Shown one piece after another: positions 9,061 through 17,359 of a stretch of DNA of 57,711 nucleotides. The stretch comes from Flavobacteriales bacterium UBA972. Lineage in GTDB: Bacteria > Bacteroidota > Bacteroidia > Flavobacteriales > Schleiferiaceae. The stretch's first letter is position 1. Every line of letters begins with the position of its first letter. A program made the translations under genes and the position numbers. The notes beneath the pieces were generated by a model that saw nothing but the letters and a program-made list of their open reading frames with translations, was not told the DNA's origin and did no database searches. The DNA is taken from contig DBBY01000011.1 in assembly GCA_002292855.1 (NCBI GenBank), positions 33,659 to 91,369 of the forward strand, read 5' to 3'.

Positions 9061-10711
9061 CCTGGGCCTACTTGACCTGCTGGTGCTTGTTTTTAGCATT
9101 GGTGGAATCGCTCTCTATGGCATGTGGACCACCCGAGCGAGGGAGTCCGCTACGGAATTCTTAAGCGGCAGTAAACAGTCGAACTGGTGGGCTATGTCTA
9201 TGGGCATCATTGCCACTCAGGCATCGGCAATCACGTTTATTAGTACACCAGGTCAGGGTTTTGGCGACGGACTGCGCTTCGCACAATTTTATTTGGGAAT
9301 GCCCGTGGCTTTTTTAGTGCTTGGAATTTGGGTGGTCCCGAGGTACATGAAAAGCGGAGCAAGAACCGCCTACGAGTACCTCGAAGCAGTCTTTGGCTCT
9401 CGGGTACGCGGTCTTGCGGCATTTCTTTTTCTTTTGTCGCGCAGCCTTGCTGCGGGCATCACGCTCTATGCGCCTGCCATTGTGCTTTCTACGGTCTTTG
9501 GCTGGGACCTCAAGTCAACGGTAATTGCTACGGGTATAGTGGTTTTAGCCTATACCGCCTTTGGGGGTTTCAAGGCTGTTGAGGTGACCCAAACTGCGCA
9601 GATGGCCGTTATTTTTATTGGCCTTATTGCGGCTTGGATGGTTCTTTATCGCGGTATTTCATCAGAAATGGACCTGCGCGGGGCCTGGTCCATAGCCTCC
9701 GCCTACGGCCACGACCAGGTACTCGATTTTTCGTGGAATCCCTCAAGCCGATACACGGTTTGGTCGGGACTTGCCGGCGGCTTCTTTTTGGCTATGGCCT
9801 ATTTTGGAACCGACCAAAGTCAGGTGGGCCGCTACCTGTCGGGCAAAAACCTGGGAGAAATCCGCAGGGGATTTTTGGTCACCAGCCTAATCAAATTCCC
9901 AATGCAGCTTTTTGTGCTCAGTCTTGGCCTTTTGCTCCTGGTGCAAATGCACCTCCGCACCGAACCCTTGTGGCATAATCCGGCCCTTGCCAAGGCATGG
10001 CATACCCTTCCTGAGTCCGCCAGCATGGACGCTGAATGGAATCAAATTCAGCAAGCTCGGTCAGAACTTGCGCGGACCCCCGAAACTCCAGAACGCCAAG
10101 CAAGCCTAATGGCACTGCGCGCAGAACAAAAAATGATAAAAGATCAAGCAAGCCGGCTCGTCGAGGAGAAATTGCCGAAGCTCGAGACCAACGATCAGGA
10201 CTATGTTTTTTTATCGTGGGCATTAGGCAGCATGCCAGCAGGCCTGCTTGGTTTGCTTCTTGCCGTAATAATGGCTGGAGCTATGTCGAGTTCCAGCGCA
10301 GAGATCAATGCACTGACTGCAACTTCAATCATAGACTTTGGACGAATTTTTGGGCTGCGCGAAACCCTTCAAACGTCTCGATGGATTACCGCACTTTGGG
10401 GTTTTATTGCCATGGGCATCGCCCTGCTTGCAAGCCTGTATGAGAACCTGATTCAGTTGGTCAATTTGATCGGTTCGCTCTTTTATGGTCCGATGCTCGG
10501 CATATTTCTCTGCGCCTGGCTCGCACCTAAGCGCCCCTCTTGGGCGGTTTTTGCCGCAGGGATTGCAGCGGAACTCGCGGTCTTAGCCCTTCATGCGGCC
10601 AACGTGGCAGGAATGGTTGACCTCGGATTCCTTTGGTACAACCTCATCGGCGCCCTCTTGGTTTTGGGCTTGGCCTTTCTGCTGCCGGTCCTTTCTTTTG
10701 GGCGTAAATAA
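9050..10711 (+). CDS. Sodium:solute symporter (SSS family)
   Basis: 553 residues with the SSS fold: FLSGSKQSNWWAMSMGIIAT near the N-terminus, AFGGFKAVEVTQTAQ at about 170-184, and the conserved MAGAMSSSSAEINALTATS segment near 409-427. A charged, helical, non-membrane insert spans about residues 301-384, absent from the first symporter of the window; such inserts are known in a Bacteroidota SSS subgroup. The 5' end overlaps the PIG-L gene and the 3' end overlaps the convergent YkgJ-like gene by 68 bases. The substrate is unknown; uptake of a product of the neighbouring deacetylase is a guess. Confidence 0.9.
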   Translation: MTANLGLLDLLVLVFSIGGIALYGMWTTRARESATEFLSGSKQSNWWAMSMGIIATQASAITFISTPGQGFGDGLRFAQFYLGMPVAFLVLGIWVVPRYMKSGARTAYEYLEAVFGSRVRGLAAFLFLLSRSLAAGITLYAPAIVLSTVFGWDLKSTVIATGIVVLAYTAFGGFKAVEVTQTAQMAVIFIGLIAAWMVLYRGISSEMDLRGAWSIASAYGHDQVLDFSWNPSSRYTVWSGLAGGFFLAMAYFGTDQSQVGRYLSGKNLGEIRRGFLVTSLIKFPMQLFVLSLGLLLLVQMHLRTEPLWHNPALAKAWHTLPESASMDAEWNQIQQARSELARTPETPERQASLMALRAEQKMIKDQASRLVEEKLPKLETNDQDYVFLSWALGSMPAGLLGLLLAVIMAGAMSSSSAEINALTATSIIDFGRIFGLRETLQTSRWITALWGFIAMGIALLASLYENLIQLVNLIGSLFYGPMLGIFLCAWLAPKRPSWAVFAAGIAAELAVLALHAANVAGMVDLGFLWYNLIGALLVLGLAFLLPVLSFGRK

Positions 10712-11147
10712 CCTCCATTCGGGCAACGATTTCGCCCACGGCAGGGCAGATTAGGGCATTTTTCTGGGTTAAATCCAGAATTTGCGCCTGCTTGGCTCGG
10801 TCGGTATGGGGGTATTCGCGGCATGCCTTGGGCCGAATATCATAGATACCACAGGCATTATCAGCCTCTAAAAAGGGGCAGGGCAGCTGCTGGAGTACCC
10901 AATCGCCGTCTTCATCCAGCCGCAAGTAGGCCGACTCAAACTCCCCGGTTTTAAGCCGGAGGTGCTTGGCCACGCGTTCCTTGTCGCGTTCCGACCATAG
11001 CGGGCCGGTTGTTTTGCAGCAGTTGGCGCAATTCAGGCAGTCGGTTTTGGCAAAAACTTCCTCGTGAAGCCCATGGATCACACGGTCGAGGTCATGGGGT
11101 GTTTGGCGTTTTAAGCCTTTGAATAAGGCTGCACTGCCGCTGGTCAC
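10644..11147 (-). CDS. YkgJ-type CxxCxxCC cluster protein
   Basis: 167 residues of the YkgJ/UPF0153 family, thought to bind zinc or an iron-sulfur cluster through its cysteines. DCLNCANCCK (about 36-45) gives CxxCxxCC; further cysteines lie in CPFLEADNACGIYDIRPKAC and in LICPAVGE. The start is GTG 11147 inside a GTGA overlap with the stop of the TlpA gene, so translation is coupled. The last 15 or so residues (KKGPAAERPSPKPRGRR) are basic, proline-rich and antisense to the end of the symporter gene, and look like a run-on tail beyond the usual family end. Biochemical role unproven in the family. Confidence 0.85.
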   Translation of the reverse strand: MTSGSAALFKGLKRQTPHDLDRVIHGLHEEVFAKTDCLNCANCCKTTGPLWSERDKERVAKHLRLKTGEFESAYLRLDEDGDWVLQQLPCPFLEADNACGIYDIRPKACREYPHTDRAKQAQILDLTQKNALICPAVGEIVARMEVIYAQKKGPAAERPSPKPRGRR

Positions 11148-12400
11148 TCTGACTGGAGTTTTTCAATAAAGGCCAGGGTCTCCTGCAGCCATGGCTCGTA
11201 CTCGGGCGTTCCGGGGCCATAGAATCCGCTGTAAATTTTGCGGACCTCACCCTTGCGGTCCAGGTAGATGGTGGTCGGGTAGGACTGAAATCCGATCAGG
11301 CCCTCGAGCACCTTCTCGACTGCGCCCGAAGCGGCGCGGCCAGCAAACAGCACCGGATACCCGAGGTCCAGCCCCCGCACAAACTTATCTACGGCAGCAA
11401 AGGCCTCCTCGCGCTCTGAACTTCGTTCAAAGGCAATTCCAAAAAACTGCACCTCCGGGAAGGCCGCCTGAAATTGCTTAAAAGCGACGCTCTCGTCCAG
11501 GCAGTTTGGGCACCAGGACCCCATTATTTGAATCACCACCGGCCGACCCAATTCTGGCCCCAATAATTCTCCTGTTTTGTAGTGCGGAAGGCTAAATCCC
11601 AAACTTTTAACTCCTGGCTTCATGCCGGTAATACCTGCAGGGTCGGCCAGTTTTGCCAACAAATCCACCTTGCCGCTAATGACTAACTCGCTACTAGCAT
11701 TCAGCAGCTGACGGCCTCGTATTCCGCCATTTTCAGTCAATTCCAACTCAAAAACGTAGGCAAAAATTCCATTAAATGTGCTGAGATGAATGCGGTTTCC
11801 GCTTCGATTGCCCGCAAGGTATCGGTAGTCGCCGGTTTCGGTCATGATGCTGCCGGTCACGGTGCCGTCGGAGTGCTCAGTCAGGGCAGCGATGGCCTTG
11901 CGTCCCTTTTCTGCAGGACTGCCGGGCTCAAACTGCAGCAAGGCGTACCGCTCCTCCAGCTTGAATTGCTTGACCGGAGCTTCGTTTAGAGCAAACCTCG
12001 CAATCTTCCCCGGGCTCAGCACTAATGGGTATTGGGTTCCTCGGTCGGGACGCATCCAGAAGCCTGCAAGCAATATTCCTTCTTTTCGCCAAATCAGCTC
12101 CCCTTGAAAGTAGGGAATTTCGTAGCGTTCGTAGCCCTCTGGAGTCGCCCCGGCAAAGCTCAGTGGCAAGCGCTCCAGGCCGTTAACCACAAAAAAAGTG
12201 GGTCGCGCCTCGTCAGAACTCGAGATAGAAACCACATCAAAGGGAAGAATCCAGGCTTTTTGCCCGTTCTCTGCGGGCCTCAAGGTTATTTCTGCATGGA
12301 ACCAAACCTCTCGGGGAACCGCCCCAGACCCAGTGGCCCTCGGCTGTGCAACTACAACCCAGGCGGCCAAGGCAAGAATAAGAACAAAAATAATCTTCAT
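11144..12400 (-). CDS. TlpA-like thioredoxin-fold protein, exported
   Basis: 418 residues with a signal peptide (hydrophobic 3-18, VAQ). About 270 residues of beta-rich sequence precede a TlpA/ResA-type thioredoxin domain with active site WCPNC (C297, C300) and the cis-proline segment SYPTTIYLDRKGE. This is the architecture of Bacteroidota periplasmic thiol-disulfide oxidoreductases with an N-terminal domain. The CPNC dipeptide differs from the common CGPC/CPPC. It sits 9 bases after the phosphohexomutase stop and overlaps the YkgJ-like gene, which suggests a metal or thiol-linked function for the pair (inference). Confidence 0.9.
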   Translation of the reverse strand: MKIIFVLILALAAWVVVAQPRATGSGAVPREVWFHAEITLRPAENGQKAWILPFDVVSISSSDEARPTFFVVNGLERLPLSFAGATPEGYERYEIPYFQGELIWRKEGILLAGFWMRPDRGTQYPLVLSPGKIARFALNEAPVKQFKLEERYALLQFEPGSPAEKGRKAIAALTEHSDGTVTGSIMTETGDYRYLAGNRSGNRIHLSTFNGIFAYVFELELTENGGIRGRQLLNASSELVISGKVDLLAKLADPAGITGMKPGVKSLGFSLPHYKTGELLGPELGRPVVIQIMGSWCPNCLDESVAFKQFQAAFPEVQFFGIAFERSSEREEAFAAVDKFVRGLDLGYPVLFAGRAASGAVEKVLEGLIGFQSYPTTIYLDRKGEVRKIYSGFYGPGTPEYEPWLQETLAFIEKLQSE

Positions 12401-12404
12401 GCCG

Positions 12405-12412
12405 CCAAGTTA
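12405..12412 (-). promoter_or_regulatory. Candidate -7 box overlapping the phosphohexomutase stop
   Basis: On the minus strand TAACTTGG matches TAnnTTTG at five of six fixed positions, ends 4 bases before the TlpA ATG, and its first three bases are the TAA stop of the upstream gene. Confidence 0.3.
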
Positions 12413-14140
12413 GTACGTACTCAGTACCCTGCGGTAGGATTCGACTCGTTCCTTGAGTTCTTGGCGAACCTCCTGGTAGTGCTTGGTGAGGTTTCCGCGT
12501 TCCAAGCGGACTCCCGTCGTGTTAAAGTAGTACTTGATTTTGGGTTCGGTTCCGCTTGGGCGCGCGGTAATTCGGTCTCCGTTGGCCATGAGCAACTGAA
12601 TAACGTTGGACTTAGGGAGGGTTAGGGCCTCAATCCGACCGCTTTGCAGGTTTCGTCGGGTCTGCTGCTGGTAGTCCACAACCTCAGCAACGGCATGTCC
12701 AGCAATCTCCTGGGGGCTGTTGGAGCGCAGAAGGGTCATCGTTTTCTGAATTTCCTCGAGTCCGCTGCGCCCTGGTTTGGTCAGGCTCATCAGTTCATCG
12801 TGGTGCAGGCCATGGCGGGCATAAAGCTCCAGCAAGCGCAGGTAAAAACTACTGCCCTCACTGGCGCGGAACGCTGCCGCCTCTGCCAGCAAGCAGGCTG
12901 AGCCGATGGCGTCCTTGTCGCGCACAAAATCTCCGGCCAAATAACCGTAGCTCTCCTCGCCGCCAACCACAAAGGTCTGTTTGCCCTCGCGAAGCCTAAT
13001 TTGCTCCGCAATCCATTTAAACCCGGTGAGTGTTTCGGTTGCTTCAATTCCGTAGAATTCCGCCACCCGCAGCAACAGGGGAGAGGTCACAACCGTGCTC
13101 GCCACAAAGGGATTGTCGGGCATGCTTCCCTGGGCAATGCGTTGCTCAAGAACGTAATCCATGAGCACGGCGGCGGCTTGGTTGCCATTCAGGAGCACCA
13201 GCTTACCTACGTCGTCGCGCACGGCAATGCCCACTCGGTCGCTGTCGGGGTCGCAGCCGATGACCATGCCGTAGCCCAGCTCTTCGGCTCGGGCGAGTGC
13301 GAGCTCCAGGGCGGCAGGCTCTTCGGGGTTGGGGGAATGAACGGTCGAGAAATTCCCGTCTGGTTTGGCCTGCGAGGCCAGGCAGTCCACCTTGGTGAAT
13401 CCCCATCGCTCCAGCGATTCGGGCAGCAGGGTAATGGCGGTTCCATGCAAGGACGTGAAGACAATTCCCAGCTCGGCATTGCCCGAGCGGTTGAGCGATA
13501 GGCTTTCGACTGCCGAGAGGTAGGCCTCGTCGGTGCTTCGACCCAAGGCCTTGACCGCTCCGGAGCCTCCCGACCACCGAACCTCGGCCAGCGAAACCTT
13601 GGCCACGGCGTCCATCAGGGCCTTGTCTTGAGGCGGAACAATTTGCCCGCCGTCGCTCCAGTAAACCTTATAGCCGTTGTATTCTTTGGGGTTGTGTGAG
13701 GCCGTGATTACGATTCCGGCGGTGCAAGCCTTGAGCCTTACCGCAAAACTTAGTTCTGGAGTAGGGCGGAGGTCTTCAAAAAGCCATACGTCCACGCCGT
13801 TGGCAGCCAGAACGTCTGCCGCAACCCGCGCAAATTCTGGGGACTGGTTGCGCGAGTCAAAAGCAATGGCCACCGAAGGGTTCTTGCTCGCTGCACATAC
13901 CATATTGGCCAGGCCCTGGGTCGTCAGCCCGACGGTGTAGCGGTTCATCCCGTTGCTTCCGAGCCGCATGAGCCCGCGCAAGCCACCGGTGCCAAACTCT
14001 AAATCAGTGTAAAACGCCTCGTTGAAGGCGGCTACGTCGTTCTCCTTCATTCGACGTATGGCAGCCTTATCGGCCTCTTCAATGGCACTGTTTAGCCAAA
14101 GGTCAGCGCGGACTACTGCCGCGGAATCTAAATTCACCAT
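12410..14140 (-). CDS. Phospho-sugar mutase (alpha-D-phosphohexomutase family)
   Basis: 576 residues, the long form of phosphoglucomutase/phosphomannomutase common in Bacteroidota. Seen are the phosphoserine loop TASHNPKEYNG (Ser about 148), the metal loop GCDPDSDRVG, the sugar loop GGEESYG and the phosphate loop RPSGTEPKIKYY. It interconverts hexose 1- and 6-phosphates, feeding glycogen or nucleotide-sugar pathways. ATG 14140 is preferred; an in-frame GTG at 14143 sits 5 bases from a GAACTTTG box (14149-14156), which fits the start spacing of other genes here and may be the true start. It is the larger of two mutases in the window. Confidence 0.93.
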   Translation of the reverse strand: MVNLDSAAVVRADLWLNSAIEEADKAAIRRMKENDVAAFNEAFYTDLEFGTGGLRGLMRLGSNGMNRYTVGLTTQGLANMVCAASKNPSVAIAFDSRNQSPEFARVAADVLAANGVDVWLFEDLRPTPELSFAVRLKACTAGIVITASHNPKEYNGYKVYWSDGGQIVPPQDKALMDAVAKVSLAEVRWSGGSGAVKALGRSTDEAYLSAVESLSLNRSGNAELGIVFTSLHGTAITLLPESLERWGFTKVDCLASQAKPDGNFSTVHSPNPEEPAALELALARAEELGYGMVIGCDPDSDRVGIAVRDDVGKLVLLNGNQAAAVLMDYVLEQRIAQGSMPDNPFVASTVVTSPLLLRVAEFYGIEATETLTGFKWIAEQIRLREGKQTFVVGGEESYGYLAGDFVRDKDAIGSACLLAEAAAFRASEGSSFYLRLLELYARHGLHHDELMSLTKPGRSGLEEIQKTMTLLRSNSPQEIAGHAVAEVVDYQQQTRRNLQSGRIEALTLPKSNVIQLLMANGDRITARPSGTEPKIKYYFNTTGVRLERGNLTKHYQEVRQELKERVESYRRVLSTY

Positions 14141-14219
14141 CACAAGAACAAAGTTCGCACCCAGACTTCGTATCGCGGGCTGCCCATTCGTTTTTTAGCG
14201 TTAATCGGCTAAAATCCGC

Positions 14220-14687
14220 CTAAAAAGAAGCCATCATCACGGCTGCTACGGCCGCTTCTTCTCCTTTGTTGCCCAGCGAACCTCCGCTGCGGTCCAGGGA
14301 CTGCTGGTAGGTGTCGTCGGTAAGGAGGCAGAAAATAACCGGCGTTTTGCCCGTGGCATTCAAATGCGCAATACCGTAGGTCACACCTTGGCAAACGTAC
14401 TCAAAATGCGGTGTTTCACCCCTAACTACCGAGCCTATTGCAATAACGGCGTCGTATTCTAGGGATTCTGCGTGCACCTTGCAGCCGCGGATTAATTCAA
14501 AACTTCCCGGCACGTCAAATCGGTCAATGCGTTCCGCGTGAAGCTGCTCAAGCACCCGCACTGCACCATCAGACAGGGCGTTGGTTATCTCGGGATTCCA
14601 AGAACTCACCACTAAAGCAAAACGAAGGCCCTTTGCCTTGTTGGGCAGGGAACTTAATTCAAGGGGTCCGCGCTCGGCGGTAGCCAT
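14220..14687 (-). CDS. ribH: 6,7-dimethyl-8-ribityllumazine synthase
   Basis: 155 residues, normal length. It condenses 5-amino-6-ribitylamino-uracil with 3,4-dihydroxybutanone phosphate in riboflavin synthesis and forms cytoplasmic capsids. Diagnostic motifs are VPGSFEL (59-65), IGSVVRGETPHFEYV (about 84-98, catalytic H94) and GGSLGNKGEEAA near the C-terminus. Its ATG shares one base with the stop of the TPR gene (TAATG), so the two are coupled. No FMN riboswitch was recognised upstream. Confidence 0.96.
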   Translation of the reverse strand: MATAERGPLELSSLPNKAKGLRFALVVSSWNPEITNALSDGAVRVLEQLHAERIDRFDVPGSFELIRGCKVHAESLEYDAVIAIGSVVRGETPHFEYVCQGVTYGIAHLNATGKTPVIFCLLTDDTYQQSLDRSGGSLGNKGEEAAVAAVMMASF

Positions 14688-15388
14688 TATTGGGCAGAAA
14701 TCTTAGCCTCGTAGTAGGCGATCAAGGCATCAGCATTGGCACTTTCTGCCGATGCTGGGAATTCCTTTTTAATGCGCTGGGTGTACTTCAGTGCAGCCTT
14801 CATGTCGTTGTTGATCTCAGCGACAATGGCTGCCTTTGACAAAATAAAGGGGGTCAAGAAGTCGTTGGCATCCATTGAGGCGGCCTTGGCATAAAATTCC
14901 TCGGCTTCCTCGGGTTGGTTGAGGTCGGCAAAGGCATCGCCTATTGCACCTGTGGCGATGATGTCCAAGAAGGTTCCGTTGCCGTCAAATTCCTCGAGGT
15001 AGTCAATGGCTTCTGCAGGCTGACCGAGCGACAGGTAGCTTAGCCCGGCGTAGTAGTTGGCAAGGTTGCCCGCCTTGGTGCTGCCGTACTCGTCGGCGAT
15101 TTCAATAAAGCCCATGAACTCCGCGTTGCCGTTCAGGGCCAAACGCAGGGAGTCCTGAGAAAAAACATCCTGAGCAGGGTAGAGGGCAAGCTGCGCCTCC
15201 TCTTCGGCGGGGGTTACGATAAATTCTCGGTAGGCCCAGGTCAAGGCGACCACTGCTAGTATAGCACCGGCCAGGTAGGTGGCTTGCTTTTGGTACTTGT
15301 GAAACAAGGATTCCGCCTTGGAGAAGGTCTCTTCAACCGCTTCCATCGGACGCTCGACCAAATCAATTTCTTTTTTCTGTTTTGCCAT
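14687..15388 (-). CDS. TPR-repeat protein with one membrane segment (YfgM-like)
   Basis: 233 residues from ATG 15388: a charged N-terminus, one membrane helix at about 36-53 (ATYLAGAILAVVALTWAY), then helical TPR-like repeats (LANYYAGLSYLSLGQPAEAIDYLEEF; AFADLNQPEEAEEFYAKAAS). The layout resembles YfgM, an inner-membrane TPR protein facing the periplasm and involved in chaperone or Sec contacts; orthology is not proven. The open frame continues upstream to 15493, but ATG 15388 follows a perfect TATCTTTG box and gives the expected N-terminus. Overlaps ribH by one base. Confidence 0.85.
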   Translation of the reverse strand: MAKQKKEIDLVERPMEAVEETFSKAESLFHKYQKQATYLAGAILAVVALTWAYREFIVTPAEEEAQLALYPAQDVFSQDSLRLALNGNAEFMGFIEIADEYGSTKAGNLANYYAGLSYLSLGQPAEAIDYLEEFDGNGTFLDIIATGAIGDAFADLNQPEEAEEFYAKAASMDANDFLTPFILSKAAIVAEINNDMKAALKYTQRIKKEFPASAESANADALIAYYEAKISAQ

Positions 15389-15395
15389 AGGGCCG

Positions 15396-15403
15396 CAAAG
15401 ATA
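15396..15403 (-). promoter_or_regulatory. -7 box (TATCTTTG) for the TPR-ribH operon
   Basis: A perfect match to TAnnTTTG on the minus strand, 7 bases before ATG 15388. A TTG lies 16 bases upstream (15420-15422), shorter than the usual 19-21 spacing. Confidence 0.55.
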
Positions 15404-15424
15404 GCCAAAGCATCCATACCAAGG

Positions 15425-15432
15425 TACTTTTG
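15425..15432 (+). promoter_or_regulatory. -7 box (TACTTTTG) for recF
   Basis: A perfect TAnnTTTG match ending 4 bases before the recF ATG at 15437. No TTG lies at the expected -33 position. It diverges from the box at 15396-15403 within a 48-base gap. Confidence 0.55.
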
Positions 15433-15436
15433 CATC

Positions 15437-16534
15437 ATGCAAGATGTTGTGCTCGATCGCCTCAGCTTGGTTCACTTTAAGAACCACGCGCAAGCGGATT
15501 TTTCTTTTTCTTCCAAACTAAACGCTTTGGTTGGGGCCAACGGCTCGGGCAAGACTTCGGTCTTGGACGCCGTTCACATTCTCTGCATGACCCGAAGCTA
15601 CTTTCACAGCAGCGACTCCTACTGCATTCAGTTCGACGCTCCCTTTCTGGTGGTTCAGGGCGAGTTTCGGGGCGACACCTCTCCAACACCGGTGTATTGT
15701 GGCTTAAAACGCGGCGACAAAAAGATATTTAAGGCAGACGACGCGGAGTATCCGCGCATCTCCGACCACTTGGGCAGGTTCCCGGTGGTCATGATTAGCC
15801 CGGGCGACCACGTTTTGCTGCACGGAGGGTCCGAAGTCCGCCGTAAGATGATGGATGCGGTAATCGCGCAGTCGGACCGAGCCTATTTGGAGGCCCTACA
15901 GGGCTACCAGCGAGCCCTTAAGCAGCGCAACGCCCTGCTCAAGTACTTTGCCGCGAACCGAATTTTTCAGCCCGACATGATCGAGGTCTACGACCACCAA
16001 CTCAGCGAATTCGCACCCCTTATTTTTGAGGCGCGCACCCGATTTGTTCAGCAGTTTGCGCCCATGCTTCAGGAGGCCTACCTCGGCATTTCGGGCGACC
16101 GCGAGAAGGTGGAGTTGCGCTACGAGAGTTCGCTCGAGCACCAAAGTATGGCGGACTTGCTCGCCGAGCGATTGCCCAAGGACCGACTGCTGCAGTTCAC
16201 CTCGGCGGGTCCGCACCGAGAAGACCTCGACTTTATAATCCACGGGCACCCCTTGCAAAGAGTAGGTTCGCAGGGGCAGCAAAAGAGCTTTCTCATTGCC
16301 CTAAAGCTCGCATCGTTCGAAGTTTTGCATCAGGCCTTGGGGCGCAAGCCCATTCTGCTGCTCGACGACGTTTTTGACAAGCTCGACGCCCAAAGGGTAG
16401 AGGGCCTGGTGCGCATGGTGAACGACCAACGCTTCGGGCAAATTTTTATAAGCGACACCCACCAAGAGCGCACGGCCGACCTACTCAAAGCCCTTGATCA
16501 GGAATCCGTGGTGCACGATTTCACGCCCAACTAA
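15437..16534 (+). CDS. recF: DNA replication and repair protein RecF
   Basis: 365 residues, the usual RecF size. This SMC-like ATPase binds gapped DNA and helps load RecA. Walker A is GANGSGKT (33-40), the ABC signature is GSQGQQKSF, and Walker B with D-loop is PILLLDDVFDKLD. The open frame runs upstream to 15284 but that part is antisense to the TPR gene; ATG 15437 gives the standard start (LDRLSLVHFKNH) and sits 4 bases after a perfect -7 box. The DciA-like gene follows 3 bases later, a common arrangement. Confidence 0.96.
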   Translation: MQDVVLDRLSLVHFKNHAQADFSFSSKLNALVGANGSGKTSVLDAVHILCMTRSYFHSSDSYCIQFDAPFLVVQGEFRGDTSPTPVYCGLKRGDKKIFKADDAEYPRISDHLGRFPVVMISPGDHVLLHGGSEVRRKMMDAVIAQSDRAYLEALQGYQRALKQRNALLKYFAANRIFQPDMIEVYDHQLSEFAPLIFEARTRFVQQFAPMLQEAYLGISGDREKVELRYESSLEHQSMADLLAERLPKDRLLQFTSAGPHREDLDFIIHGHPLQRVGSQGQQKSFLIALKLASFEVLHQALGRKPILLLDDVFDKLDAQRVEGLVRMVNDQRFGQIFISDTHQERTADLLKALDQESVVHDFTPN

Positions 16535-16537
16535 GCG

Positions 16538-16831
16538 ATGGCACGCCCCAACCTCGAAGGATTTGGCGACATCGTGAGCCGCTTGCTGGCGCTTCACCGC
16601 CATAAACCGGGTTTTCAGCTGGCGCTTTGCCAAAACGCCTGGCGAACCCTGCTCGGTGAATCCGGCATGCTTAAAACACGCAAACTCATTCTTACCGACG
16701 GAGTCCTCACGGTGTTTCTCAGCTCGGACTCCCTGCGCCACGAGCTGCGCGCGCAGCGCGAGCGTTTGCTGACAGGCTTGCGCGAAGAACTCAAGGACCA
16801 GCTAGAGATCAAGGATTTAATTCTGAAATAA
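16538..16831 (+). CDS. DUF721 protein, DciA-like helicase loader
   Basis: 97 residues of the DUF721 family, whose member DciA loads the replicative helicase DnaB in bacteria without DnaC. The family pattern is visible in NAWRTLLGESG, then KLILTDGVLTVFLSSDSLRHELRAQRERLLTGLRE. It starts 3 bases after the recF stop, matching the conserved recF-DUF721 neighbourhood. The role as helicase loader is inferred from the family. Confidence 0.88.
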   Translation: MARPNLEGFGDIVSRLLALHRHKPGFQLALCQNAWRTLLGESGMLKTRKLILTDGVLTVFLSSDSLRHELRAQRERLLTGLREELKDQLEIKDLILK

Positions 16832-16833
16832 GC

Positions 16834-16859
16834 AAAAAAAATCCCGCCGAAGCGGGATT
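16834..16859 (-). terminator. Rho-independent terminator after ndk
   Basis: An eight-base-pair perfect stem (AATCCCGC / GCGGGATT, 16840-16859) with a CGAA loop. On the minus strand it is followed by a run of T residues, so it ends ndk transcription. The plus strand lacks a T run after the stem, so it would stop recF-dciA less well. Confidence 0.85.
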
Positions 16860-16881
16860 GCGCGTTGGGGATTGTCCGAGC

Positions 16882-17304
16882 TTAGAACTGCTCGCGTCCG
16901 CTGAAGAAGAAGGCGCCTTCAATGGCGGCATTCTCGTCGCTGTCGCTGCCGTGAACGGCGTTGGCGGCAATGGACTGTGCATAAAGCTGGCGAATCGTGC
17001 CTGGATCGGCTTTGGCCGGGTCCGTGGCTCCAATGGTAGTGCGGAAGTCCGCAACGGCATTGTCTTTCTCTAGAATTGCCGCTACGATGGGTCCGCTGGT
17101 CATGTAGGCCACGAGTTCTCCGAAGAAGGAGCGCTCGCTATGAACGCCATAAAACTCCGAGGCCTCGGCCAAGCTCAGGCGGGTAAGCTTCATCGCAACG
17201 ATGCGAAATCCTGCCTTGTTAATGTGGTTGAGAATGGCTCCGACGTGTCCGTTGGCAACGGCGTCGGGCTTGAGCATGGTAAAAGTGCGGTTCGTAGCGT
17301 TCAT
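16882..17304 (-). CDS. ndk: Nucleoside-diphosphate kinase
   Basis: 140 residues, normal length. It transfers the gamma phosphate of ATP to NDPs through a phosphohistidine. NRTFTMLKPDAV (5-16) is the classic N-terminus and the active site is NAVHGSDSDENAAIE with H118. ATG 17304 is chosen although the frame continues to 17361, because upstream codons cover the promoter and the neighbour's start. It diverges from nrnA and is followed by a strong terminator, so it is likely monocistronic. Confidence 0.97.
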   Translation of the reverse strand: MNATNRTFTMLKPDAVANGHVGAILNHINKAGFRIVAMKLTRLSLAEASEFYGVHSERSFFGELVAYMTSGPIVAAILEKDNAVADFRTTIGATDPAKADPGTIRQLYAQSIAANAVHGSDSDENAAIEGAFFFSGREQF

Positions 17305-17338
17305 GATAAGTTTAGCAGAGTAGACGTGAATTCGGCCG

Positions 17339-17346
17339 CAAAAGTA
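17339..17346 (-). promoter_or_regulatory. -7 box (TACTTTTG) for ndk
   Basis: A perfect TAnnTTTG on the minus strand, 34 bases before the ndk ATG, giving ndk a normal short leader. It is one base from the opposing candidate box of nrnA. Confidence 0.55.
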
Positions 17347-17347
17347 C

Positions 17348-17355
17348 GAAATTTG
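17348..17355 (+). promoter_or_regulatory. Candidate -7 box for nrnA
   Basis: GAAATTTG matches TAnnTTTG at five of six fixed positions and ends 4 bases before the nrnA ATG at 17360. Confidence 0.35.
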
Positions 17356-17359
17356 CCCC

